In this document: piece after piece, positions 1 to 5,271 of the stretch | How the letters are laid out: every line of letters begins with the position of its first letter | Numbering within the stretch: the first letter of the stretch is position 1 | From: Acidobacteriota bacterium | GTDB lineage: Bacteria > Acidobacteriota > Terriglobia > Versatilivoradales > Versatilivoraceae | Length of the DNA: 5,632 bases | Direction: 5' to 3' | Assembly: GCA_026706225.1 (NCBI GenBank) | Contig: JAPOZE010000330.1 | Span: 1 to 5,632 of the forward strand | Notes under the pieces: generated by a model | Told to the model about the DNA's origin: nothing | What the model saw: the letters and a program-made list of their open reading frames with translations, nothing else | Databases searched by the model: none | Program-made: the position numbers and the translations under genes

Positions 1-136
1 GAGGAATGACCGTTGCCCTCTACGAGGGAACAGAATTCGGCTTACAGACCTGCCCATCTCTCTCGCTGAACAGGGAGTCGCAGAAGCCAAGCCGGCAGGC
101 GGAGACTGATTGGATTAAGGTGGACGCCGCTTTCCG
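1..136. other. Window-edge region, no supported gene
   Basis: Nothing here can be called with confidence. One plus-strand frame (starting at base 3) is open from the window edge to a TAG at 138-140 and has an ATG at 6-8. It would be the 3' end of a gene converging on the pilin gene, but its roughly 45 codons carry no motif I recognise. A short hairpin (CCCTC at 16-20, TAC loop, GAGGG at 24-28) is present but has no T-tract on either side, so it is not called as a terminator for the pilin gene. Confidence 0.3.
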
Positions 137-571
137 CTAGTTCCCAACCGGCGTACTGGTAGCGTTGGCCTCGGATCCGATGGCAAACCGGATCACCTGC
201 GTTTCGTCGGTAAAGAAGGTCCTGGTTCCGGTAGCGGTGGCCCCTTCGGCGATTTCGGGAACCCCGGTTACGGTGAACTGCTGAGCCGGGTTGTCGCCCG
301 GTTCGCTGGTGAATTTGTAGCCGCTCTTGGTCCCCGATCCCAGATCGGAGGGGATCACGCCGTCCTCCGCCAGACCCGCCAGGTTGGTGAAGGTGCCGTG
401 GGTGGAGCGGTACATGAGCTGGCCGGTACCGATCGTCCTCATGGAAGCGGTAGCGGAGGCTTCGTTGGCCGAACGCCTCGCCCTGAGGAGGTTCGGGACC
501 GCTATGGCGGCGATGATCAGGATAATCGCCACCACGATCAGCAACTCGATTAAAGAAAATCCCTTGCGCAT
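137..571 (-). CDS. Type IV pilin-like / pseudopilin major subunit
   Basis: This encodes a 144-aa prepilin-like protein. The N-terminus MRKG|FSLIE is a classic class III (prepilin) signal: a short basic leader, cleavage by a PilD-type prepilin peptidase after Gly4, N-methylated Phe at +1 and the conserved Glu at +5 (residue 9). Residues about 5-26 form the hydrophobic helix that anchors the subunit in the inner membrane and later packs the fibre core. The PNLLRARRSANEASA segment (from 26) continues the alpha helix, and the C-terminal globular part (about 55-144) has no cysteines, so no disulphide-bounded D-loop. The FFTDETQVIRFA stretch near 119-130 resembles PilA-like proteins of Acidobacteria. 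An in-frame ATG at 611-613 would add 14 residues. I prefer 569-571 because it gives a canonical 4-residue leader, has GAGAGG 5 nt upstream, and the likely promoter would leave the longer start almost leaderless. It could be a type II secretion pseudopilin instead of a pilus subunit; no pilus or secretion genes are visible nearby to decide. Confidence 0.9.
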   Translation of the reverse strand: MRKGFSLIELLIVVAIILIIAAIAVPNLLRARRSANEASATASMRTIGTGQLMYRSTHGTFTNLAGLAEDGVIPSDLGSGTKSGYKFTSEPGDNPAQQFTVTGVPEIAEGATATGTRTFFTDETQVIRFAIGSEANATSTPVGN

Positions 572-624
572 TGTGGCCTCTCGAGGTGCCTTCCTGAAAT
601 CCTTGTTTTTCATCTGAACTTAAC

Positions 625-652
625 AGACTACCATCGCCTCCGGTTCTGTCAA
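625..652 (-). promoter_or_regulatory. Candidate sigma70-type promoter of the pilin gene
   Basis: Read on the minus strand there is a perfect TTGACA (-35, 647-652), a 16-bp spacer and TAGTCT (-10, 625-630, 3 of 6 matches to TATAAT). Transcription would begin around 617-619, giving a leader of about 47 nt to the pilin ATG at 571. The -10 is weak, so this is a sequence-based candidate only. Confidence 0.5.
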
Positions 653-738
653 TTGTCGATTCATGCAACCCCGTCGGGGCTCGGGGACGAGGGGAAGAGA
701 GGCCTGCCCCGGGCTGGCGCTCGGGGATAGTCCATAGC

Positions 739-743
739 GGAGG
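739..743 (+). promoter_or_regulatory. Strong ribosome binding site of the DUF898 gene
   Basis: GGAGG lies 6 nt before the ATG at 750 and fixes that start. The rest of the divergent spacer (614-749) is GC-rich, with a direct repeat of GCTCGGGGA (679-687 and 719-727) and a small CCCC-GTC-GGGG hairpin (669-679). I see no convincing plus-strand -35/-10 pair there. Confidence 0.75.
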
Positions 744-749
744 AACCCC

Positions 750-1883
750 ATGGAACAAGACCCACACGTTGGAGAACAAGGCACGACCGCTCCCACTTCT
801 CAGACCGACTCCAACTCCGGCCAGGTCAGGAGGCTTCGCTTTCACGGAACGGGAGGAAGCCTGTTCGGCATTCACATCGTCAACATGCTTCTGACCGGTT
901 TGACTCTGGGGATCTACTATTTCTGGGGCAAGGTCAAGGTTCGAAACTACGTCTACGGCCAATCCGAATTCGAAGGAGACCGTTTTGCCTACCACGGTAC
1001 CGGGAAGGAGCTCCTCATCGGCTGGCTGAAGGGAGCCGCAATTCTGGCGGCGATCTATGGGATCAGTTTCGGCGTCCTCTATCTTCTGGATGAAAGATCG
1101 GTGTGGCGCCAGGTGCTGTATTTGCTTTTTCTTCTGCCGCCCCTGTTCTTCGGACTGATTCCCATAGCCATTGCCGGCGCCTGGCGCTACCGATTGAGCC
1201 GTTCTTCCTGGCGCAATATCCGATTCTCCTTCCGGGGGCACACCCGGGAATTCATGAAGCTCTATGCGCCCGGCCTGCTGCTCACCATGATCACTCTCGG
1301 TTTTTACGGTCCGATTTTCTCTTGCAGGATACGAAAATTCCTGCTGGATCGAACCTGGTTCGGCAACGCCCCCTTCAGCTTCCACGGCGACGGAAAAGAG
1401 CTGCTATGGCCCTATGCGAAAGCCTTTCTGCTGACGATCCTGACCTCACTATCCCTGGCGGGCCTCTTGCGTGGTCTTGTTGGAAGTGCTTTGGGAATTC
1501 CTGAGCTGGTGGTCATCGTATTCGTACTCATAGTCCTGACCCCGCTGGGGTGGCTCCCCATGATTTGGTACGCCGCCCGCCAGCATCGATACCTCTGGGG
1601 CCATACCCGGTTTGGAGGGGCGGACTTTAGCTGTTCAATCACGGGCGGAAGTCTGTTCTGGTTGAAGTTCGTCAATGGAATCCTGCTGGTGGTCACTCTG
1701 GGCTTTGCCCAACCCTGGGTGCTGGTGCGCACGGCCAGGTTCATGTTCGAGAGGATCTCTCTCCACGGCTCCCTCGACCTGGCGGTCATCGAACAGGAGG
1801 CACGGGAAGCCGGAGCCACCGGGGAGGGTATCGCGGACCTGCTGGATACCGAGCTGCTGGACATGGATCTGGGCATCCTGTGA
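750..1883 (+). CDS. YjgN/DUF898 family multi-pass inner-membrane protein
   Basis: This encodes a 377-aa integral membrane protein of the YjgN/DUF898 family, whose molecular function is unknown. After a polar N-terminal tail (1-27) the protein shows three copies of one module. Each has an F-x-G-x-G-x-x-L/F entry, a hydrophobic segment, a TLG(I/F) turn followed by an aromatic/Gly/Arg stretch, and a second F-x-HG-x-GKELL-like segment. TLGIY is at 52-56, TLGFY at 182-186 and TLGFA at 316-320; FHGTGKELL-type motifs are near 81-89 and 211-219, with a degenerate version (LHGSLDL) near 338-344. Further hydrophobic segments at about 93-112, 121-144, 224-243 and 252-274 are likely membrane helices between the modules. 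The C-terminal 30 residues are acidic and probably soluble. The stop lies 10 nt before the M48 peptidase start, so the two are almost certainly one operon. This pairing is one I recall from many Gram-negative genomes and suggests a joint envelope function, but the role is not known. Confidence 0.9.
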   Translation: MEQDPHVGEQGTTAPTSQTDSNSGQVRRLRFHGTGGSLFGIHIVNMLLTGLTLGIYYFWGKVKVRNYVYGQSEFEGDRFAYHGTGKELLIGWLKGAAILAAIYGISFGVLYLLDERSVWRQVLYLLFLLPPLFFGLIPIAIAGAWRYRLSRSSWRNIRFSFRGHTREFMKLYAPGLLLTMITLGFYGPIFSCRIRKFLLDRTWFGNAPFSFHGDGKELLWPYAKAFLLTILTSLSLAGLLRGLVGSALGIPELVVIVFVLIVLTPLGWLPMIWYAARQHRYLWGHTRFGGADFSCSITGGSLFWLKFVNGILLVVTLGFAQPWVLVRTARFMFERISLHGSLDLAVIEQEAREAGATGEGIADLLDTELLDMDLGIL

Positions 1884-1893
1884 CATTCTGAGA

Positions 1894-3030
1894 ATGATGG
1901 CTGAAAATCCCCCCCAAATGGAGTGGCCGGGGCGCTATTTCGACGGCCGCACCGCCTTGGCCCAGCCGGTTCGGATCACCATCGGGACCCGGGGCCTTCA
2001 GATCGCCAAACCGGACCGCAGCACGCTCTGGTGGGACTACGATGAGGTTCGCCAGACTCAAGGGGCCTACGCCGGGGAACAGGTTCGCCTGGAAAGAGGG
2101 GACCCGTTTCCCGAGGCCCTGCTGGTCGATGACGCCGGTTTCCTGGCGGCCATCCACACCCTTGCGCCCGAGCGTACTGCCTTTCACAATCCCGCCAGGC
2201 GTTCCTTCCGCCTCAAGCTCACCCTGCTTGCCGCCCTTTGCCTCCCCTTGCTGGCTGGGGCCCTCTACCTGTGGGGAATCCCGGCCATGGCCGAGGCCCT
2301 GGCCGGCCGGGTTCCGGTTTCCTGGGAGGAGGAACTGGGCCGGTCGGCCGTGGGCATGCTGGTGTCGCCGGAGGATCGCCTTGAGGACCCGGTCTGCACC
2401 GACGTGCTGGAGGGGGTCGGCAACCGCCTGCTGGAAGCCGTTCCACCCAGTGGTTACCACTTTCGCTATTTTATGAAGAAGGACCGCTCGATCAACGCCT
2501 TTGCCGCGCCGGGTGGCTTCGTGGTCGTGCACACGGCGCTGGTGGGACAGAGCGGGTCTGCGGAGGAGTTGGCCGGGGTGCTGGCCCACGAGATCCAGCA
2601 TGTCCTGAAACGCCATGCCACCAAGGCGCTGCTGCAGGACCTTTCCCTCCAAGTTCTGATCGCGGCCTGGACGGGCGACGCAGGCGGACTGGAAGTTGCG
2701 CTGGAGACCGCGGGAAGACTGGGCAAGCTGCGGTTCAGCCGGCAGGCCGAGACCGAGGCCGATCTCGAGGGTATGAGAATGCTCAAGGCGGCCCGCATCG
2801 CTCCCGGCGGGATGGTGGCCTTTCTCAAGTCCCTGGAGACAATGGATGTTCCCGATGGGCTGACCTACCTGTCCACCCATCCGAGGACCGAAGACCGGAT
2901 TCGGGAGCTGGAACGGCTGGCCGCCGGGATGGAGGTCGCTCCGGCCCCTCTCTTGCCCGGCGTTTCCTGGGAGGACGTGAAATTGAGGTGCGCCCCGGAC
3001 GAGACCGCTACCCGCCGGCCGGGAGAATAG
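1894..3030 (+). CDS. Membrane-anchored M48 family metallopeptidase with DUF7092-like N-terminal domain
   Basis: This encodes a 378-aa zinc metallopeptidase. Residues about 12-90 (GRYFDGRTA, then WWDYDEVR around 46-53) match the small N-terminal domain I know as DUF7092, seen in M48 proteins next to DUF898 genes. A hydrophobic helix at about 109-128, preceded by basic residues (R102, R103, R106, K108), should anchor the protein with its peptidase domain in the periplasm by the positive-inside rule. The catalytic domain has the zinc motif HEIQH at 232-236 (E233 catalytic), a downstream SRQAETEAD box at 282-290 whose E286 fits the third zinc ligand of the family, and a conserved STHP at 327-330. 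All key residues are present, so it is probably active. It resembles the catalytic core of LoiP/BepA-type M48 proteases but lacks TPR repeats and a lipobox. ATGs occur at 1894 and 1897. The only Shine-Dalgarno-like sequence is a weak GAGA immediately before them, which fits translational coupling to the DUF898 gene 10 nt upstream. The 3' end overlaps the convergent SMP-30 gene by 23 bp. Confidence 0.9.
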   Translation: MMAENPPQMEWPGRYFDGRTALAQPVRITIGTRGLQIAKPDRSTLWWDYDEVRQTQGAYAGEQVRLERGDPFPEALLVDDAGFLAAIHTLAPERTAFHNPARRSFRLKLTLLAALCLPLLAGALYLWGIPAMAEALAGRVPVSWEEELGRSAVGMLVSPEDRLEDPVCTDVLEGVGNRLLEAVPPSGYHFRYFMKKDRSINAFAAPGGFVVVHTALVGQSGSAEELAGVLAHEIQHVLKRHATKALLQDLSLQVLIAAWTGDAGGLEVALETAGRLGKLRFSRQAETEADLEGMRMLKAARIAPGGMVAFLKSLETMDVPDGLTYLSTHPRTEDRIRELERLAAGMEVAPAPLLPGVSWEDVKLRCAPDETATRRPGE

Positions 3031-3886
3031 GTAGTCCCGGAACGCCCACATCCAGTCGAACCAAGCCGCCGGGGCTGGGTTCCCCGTCGCCGCCGGTGAC
3101 GAAGGCAGTGTCCAGGTCGGGGCCGGCGAAGCAGATGTTGCTGGTGCAGCGCATGCCGGTGTCGTAGCTCGCCAACAGCCGGGCCTCGGGGGAAAGCACG
3201 TGTACCGCCGCCATTCCGTAGTGGGCGACCCAGAGACGCTTGTCCCGGTCCAGGGCCATGCCGTCCGGCAGGTTCTTGCCGCCCGCATTGCCATCGGGAT
3301 GGCGGGGAAGGTCGGCGAAGACCCGGGGAGGTCCCGCGGCCCGGCCCGGCCCGGCCATGGGAATGAGGGTCACCCGGTTGGGGAGGCTTTCGGAGACATA
3401 CAGGCTTCGAGCGTCGGCCGACAGGACGATACCGTTGGGGGTGTCCATGTCCCGGGCCACCACGCTTTGCCTTCCCTCCAGGTCCACGAAGATGACGGCG
3501 CCCTTCCCGGGCAGGCAGTCGGTGAAGTAGAAGCCCTCGCCGGGATGAAGGCAGATGTCGTTGGGGCCGTCGATTTCCAGGTCCTGGCAGCGCCCCCCGG
3601 CGGCCCGGCCGAGCGGCCGTCCCTCCGGATCGAACCGCAGGACTCCGTGCACCGTGCCGTCGCAGACCAGGTGTTCTCCATTGGCCAGGATCTTGTGGCC
3701 GTTGGGTGCGGCGGAGGTAGCCCAGACGGTAGGCTCGCCACCGGGAGCCATCCTGGAAATCGAAGTTCCGTGGGAAAAATAGAGGTTGCCCTCCAGATCG
3801 ATCACCGGGCCTTCGGAGTAGTGTTCGAGAGTGAGCGCCCGGATCGGCCGGACAGCATCAGGTAGGGGCAGGGGAAACGAGGTCAT
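3008..3886 (-). CDS. SMP-30/gluconolactonase/LRE family beta-propeller protein
   Basis: This encodes a 292-aa predicted six-bladed beta-propeller hydrolase. The SMP-30 signature residues are all in place: SEGP with E25, GPND with N109, TPNG with N151, and LPDGMALD with D208. In characterised SMP-30/gluconolactonase proteins the equivalents of E25, N151 and D208 bind the divalent metal, and the Asn of the PND motif contacts substrate. Blade-like repeats (YFSHGTSISRM, VLRFDPEGR, FYFTDC, LYVSES, LWVAHYG) recur through the chain. The length is normal for the family and no signal peptide is visible, so it is likely cytoplasmic. The reaction is probably hydrolysis of a sugar lactone or another ester; substrate assignment from sequence alone is unsafe, as the family also includes lactonases of non-sugar substrates. 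The start is supported by GGAGG (3893-3897) 6 nt upstream. The gene stands alone on its strand and is divergent from the adenylating enzyme gene. Its 3' end overlaps the M48 gene. Confidence 0.9.
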   Translation of the reverse strand: MTSFPLPLPDAVRPIRALTLEHYSEGPVIDLEGNLYFSHGTSISRMAPGGEPTVWATSAAPNGHKILANGEHLVCDGTVHGVLRFDPEGRPLGRAAGGRCQDLEIDGPNDICLHPGEGFYFTDCLPGKGAVIFVDLEGRQSVVARDMDTPNGIVLSADARSLYVSESLPNRVTLIPMAGPGRAAGPPRVFADLPRHPDGNAGGKNLPDGMALDRDKRLWVAHYGMAAVHVLSPEARLLASYDTGMRCTSNICFAGPDLDTAFVTGGDGEPSPGGLVRLDVGVPGLPILPAGG

Positions 3887-3892
3887 TGAAAT

Positions 3893-3897
3893 CCTCC
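3893..3897 (-). promoter_or_regulatory. Ribosome binding site of the SMP-30 family gene
   Basis: On the minus strand GGAGG sits 6 nt before the ATG at 3884-3886, a near-ideal spacing, and decides the start of the lactonase-like gene. Confidence 0.8.
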
Positions 3898-3906
3898 GTG
3901 AAATAG

Positions 3907-3955
3907 AAACAAGACAGACAGAATAAACAGGATCTCCCGGAAATTCATCCTGTCC
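3907..3955. repeat. Degenerate tandem 9-mers with an inverted copy (ATCCTGT type)
   Basis: Three adjacent 9-bp units on the plus strand, AAACAAGAC (3907-3915), AGACAGAAT (3916-3924) and AAACAGGAT (3925-3933), fit a consensus ARACARRAY. After 13 bp, ATCCTGTCC (3947-3955) is an inverted copy; the perfect inverted part is ACAGGAT (3927-3933) with ATCCTGT (3947-3953). The block is AT-richer than its surroundings and lies in the 5' leader or promoter of the SMP-30 gene. It resembles a decayed copy of the AGGATAAACAGGAT-like intergenic repeats seen in various bacteria. It could instead be an operator or an RNA hairpin in the leader. Confidence 0.55.
3920..3948 (-). promoter_or_regulatory. Weak candidate promoter of the SMP-30 family gene
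   Basis: On the minus strand TATTCT (3920-3925, 4 of 6 matches to TATAAT) follows ATGAAT (3943-3948, 3 of 6 matches to TTGACA) with a 17-bp spacer. This would give a leader of roughly 27 nt. Both boxes fall inside the 9-mer repeat block, so a regulator binding that block could act directly on the promoter. The match is poor and the call tentative. Confidence 0.25.
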
Positions 3956-3989
3956 TTCCCGAAAGATGCCGTTTTGGGCCGAGTTGGGC

Positions 3990-3995
3990 TATAAT
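3990..3995 (+). promoter_or_regulatory. Candidate -10 element (TATAAT) for the adenylating-enzyme/ALDH unit
   Basis: A perfect TATAAT lies in the divergent spacer in a GGGC-TATAAT-CCGCC context. The best -35 is poor: ATGCCG at 3966-3971, with an 18-bp spacer. Transcription from about 4002 would give a leader of about 97 nt before the ligase ATG at 4099, and would include the small leader ORF at 4034-4102. No extended TGn is present. Confidence 0.5.
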
Positions 3996-4033
3996 CCGCC
4001 TCTCGCCGGCATCGGTGCAGGGACGGTGCCCGC

Positions 4034-4102
4034 ATGGAAGACCCACTGGCTGAACTGCCAGGGTCCGAAGCCGTTTCCTTGAACCCCCAAACAGGCTTAT
4101 GA
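4034..4102 (+). CDS. Possible 22-codon leader ORF overlapping the ligase start
   Basis: This ATG-initiated frame encodes 22 residues beginning MEDPLAELPG and ends with TGA at 4100-4102. The stop overlaps the downstream ATG (4099-4101) in an ATGA arrangement typical of translational coupling. AGGGA at 4019-4023 could serve as its ribosome binding site but lies 10 nt away, which is long. The downstream ligase has only a weak AGG at 4093-4095, so it may depend on ribosomes terminating here. The peptide has no run of one amino acid that would suggest classical attenuation. It may equally be a chance ORF. Confidence 0.3.
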   Translation: MEDPLAELPGSEAVSLNPQTGL

Positions 4103-5205
4103 GCGCTGCCACCGGTGAATCCGGCCGGGAAAAAATCGAGGAGGCCCGAAAGCGCCTGGATGACCACGTGATGGAGACCGTCCAATGGCACTTCGATCCC
4201 GCCACCGGCTGTCCTTTCTGGTTGGAATGGGCCGCCTCGGCCGGTTGGGACCCCCGCCGAGAGGTGCGCGGCTTTGCCGACCTGGCCCGGTTCGGCCATT
4301 TTCAGGACGAGTGGCTGCGAGGGGGCCCGGTGCGCCGCTGGGTGCCCAAGGCCCTGGCCGACCGTCCGGTCTACGTCTTCGAAACGGGCGGCACCACCGG
4401 CATTCCCAAGAGCCGGATCAACATCGAAGATTTTCGCATCGACTACGAGCTTTTTTCCGAGACCCTTCCGGACGAGTATTTTCCCAGAGGCTCCAACTGG
4501 CTGATGCTGGGTCCCAGCGGACCCCGGCGTCTGAGGTTGGCTGTCGAGCATCTGGCCCACTTTCGGGGGGGCATCTGTTTTTGCGTGGACCTGGACCCGC
4601 GCTGGGTGATCAAGCTGATCAAGAAGGGCTGGATGGACCATCTCAAGGCCTACCAGGACCATGTCATCGACCAGGCCATTAATCTCCTGGGCGCCGGCCA
4701 CGACATCCAGTGCCTGTTCACCACGCCCAAGCTTCTGGAGGCCCTGGCCAACCGCCTGGAGGAGGAGAATTCCAGCCTGGAGGAGTCCGGAATCAAGGGG
4801 ATATTTTCGGGAGGCACCGAGTTCACTCCCCAGTGGCACCGCTTCGCCAGAGAGGAACTTCTGGGAAGCGTCTACCTGACTCCCACCTACGGCAACACCT
4901 TGATGGGACTGGCCGCTAGTGGGCCCAGCGGTCCCGAGAACGGCTACAAGATCACCTACTACCCGCCTCAGCCCAGGGCGGTGATCCAGTTGGTGGATTT
5001 CGACGACACGTCGCGGCAGGTGGACTACGGCGAGACCGGCCGCGTCATGCTGACCACGCTCACCAGGGAGTTCTTCCTGCCCCGGTTTCTGGAACGGGAT
5101 GAGGGAGAACGAGAGCCGCCCTGCGAGGCCTGGTCCTGGGATGGGGTGAGCGGGCTGCGGCCCTACAGCCGCTTCGCCGCCGCCACCACGGTCGGGGTTT
5201 ATTGA
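4099..5205 (+). CDS. Short adenylate-forming (ANL/PaaK-like) enzyme, LuxE-like acyl activator
   Basis: This encodes a 368-aa protein of the acyl-adenylate-forming (ANL) superfamily, closest in style to phenylacetate-CoA ligase (PaaK) and LuxE acyl-protein synthetase. Residues 95-105 (ETGGTTGIPKS) are the Ser/Thr/Gly-rich phosphate-binding loop. IFSGGTEFTP (235-244) and PTYGNTLMG (262-270) match the core A4/A5 region, and YGETGRVMLTTL (310-321) followed by FLERDEGE (330-337) matches the A7/A8 region. Two things are odd. In the A5 motif (normally YGxTE or YGxSE) the Glu is replaced by Leu268. The protein also ends right after the hinge, without the roughly 100-aa C-terminal domain that carries the second catalytic Lys. 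No such domain is encoded in the short gap downstream. The length matches LuxE (about 370 aa), and a lone Cys342 near the C-terminus recalls LuxE's acyl-carrying cysteine. The likely role is ATP-dependent activation of a carboxylate for the ALDH-like protein encoded next. The substrate is unknown. The start has only a weak SD and may be coupled to the leader ORF. Confidence 0.8.
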   Translation: MSAATGESGREKIEEARKRLDDHVMETVQWHFDPATGCPFWLEWAASAGWDPRREVRGFADLARFGHFQDEWLRGGPVRRWVPKALADRPVYVFETGGTTGIPKSRINIEDFRIDYELFSETLPDEYFPRGSNWLMLGPSGPRRLRLAVEHLAHFRGGICFCVDLDPRWVIKLIKKGWMDHLKAYQDHVIDQAINLLGAGHDIQCLFTTPKLLEALANRLEEENSSLEESGIKGIFSGGTEFTPQWHRFAREELLGSVYLTPTYGNTLMGLAASGPSGPENGYKITYYPPQPRAVIQLVDFDDTSRQVDYGETGRVMLTTLTREFFLPRFLERDEGEREPPCEAWSWDGVSGLRPYSRFAAATTVGVY

Positions 5206-5261
5206 GTCAGGGGCCCGCGGCACCGCCGGAGGGTAGGGCGGGGCGGCTCCGGGGATGGAAT

Positions 5262-5266
5262 GGAGG
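5262..5266 (+). promoter_or_regulatory. Ribosome binding site choosing a GTG start for the ALDH-like gene
   Basis: GGAGG lies 5 nt before GTG at 5272-5274. The in-frame ATG at 5260-5262 overlaps this element and has only a GGGG run upstream (5251-5254), so GTG is the better start, although the ATG cannot be excluded. Confidence 0.6.
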
Positions 5267-5271
5267 ATGAC

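Noticed and set aside
12..31. Hairpin (CCCTC/GAGGG with flanking GTT/AAC) as a pilin terminator
   Set aside because: The stem is short with a bulge, there is no T-tract on the minus strand, and it lies more than 100 nt past the pilin stop.
42..1385. A 447-codon minus-strand open frame covering the pilin and the DUF898 5' half
   Set aside because: It runs through the pilin gene in a different frame and antisense to DUF898. The product is low in hydrophobic order and unrecognisable.
1786..3294. A 502-codon minus-strand open frame spanning the M48 gene and part of the SMP-30 gene
   Set aside because: It crosses two convincingly coding genes, one in antisense and one in another frame, and has no motif of its own.
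3341..3355. Three CCGGC pentamers inside the SMP-30 gene as a phase-variable tract
   Set aside because: Only three perfect units, within a generally GC-rich coding stretch. This is too short to predict slippage, and it encodes a normal Gly/Pro/Arg/Ala loop.
3887..4098. CRISPR-like array or mobile-element end in the divergent spacer
   Set aside because: The repeat units are only 9 bp, degenerate and contiguous with no spacers. There is no transposase and no flanking target duplication visible.
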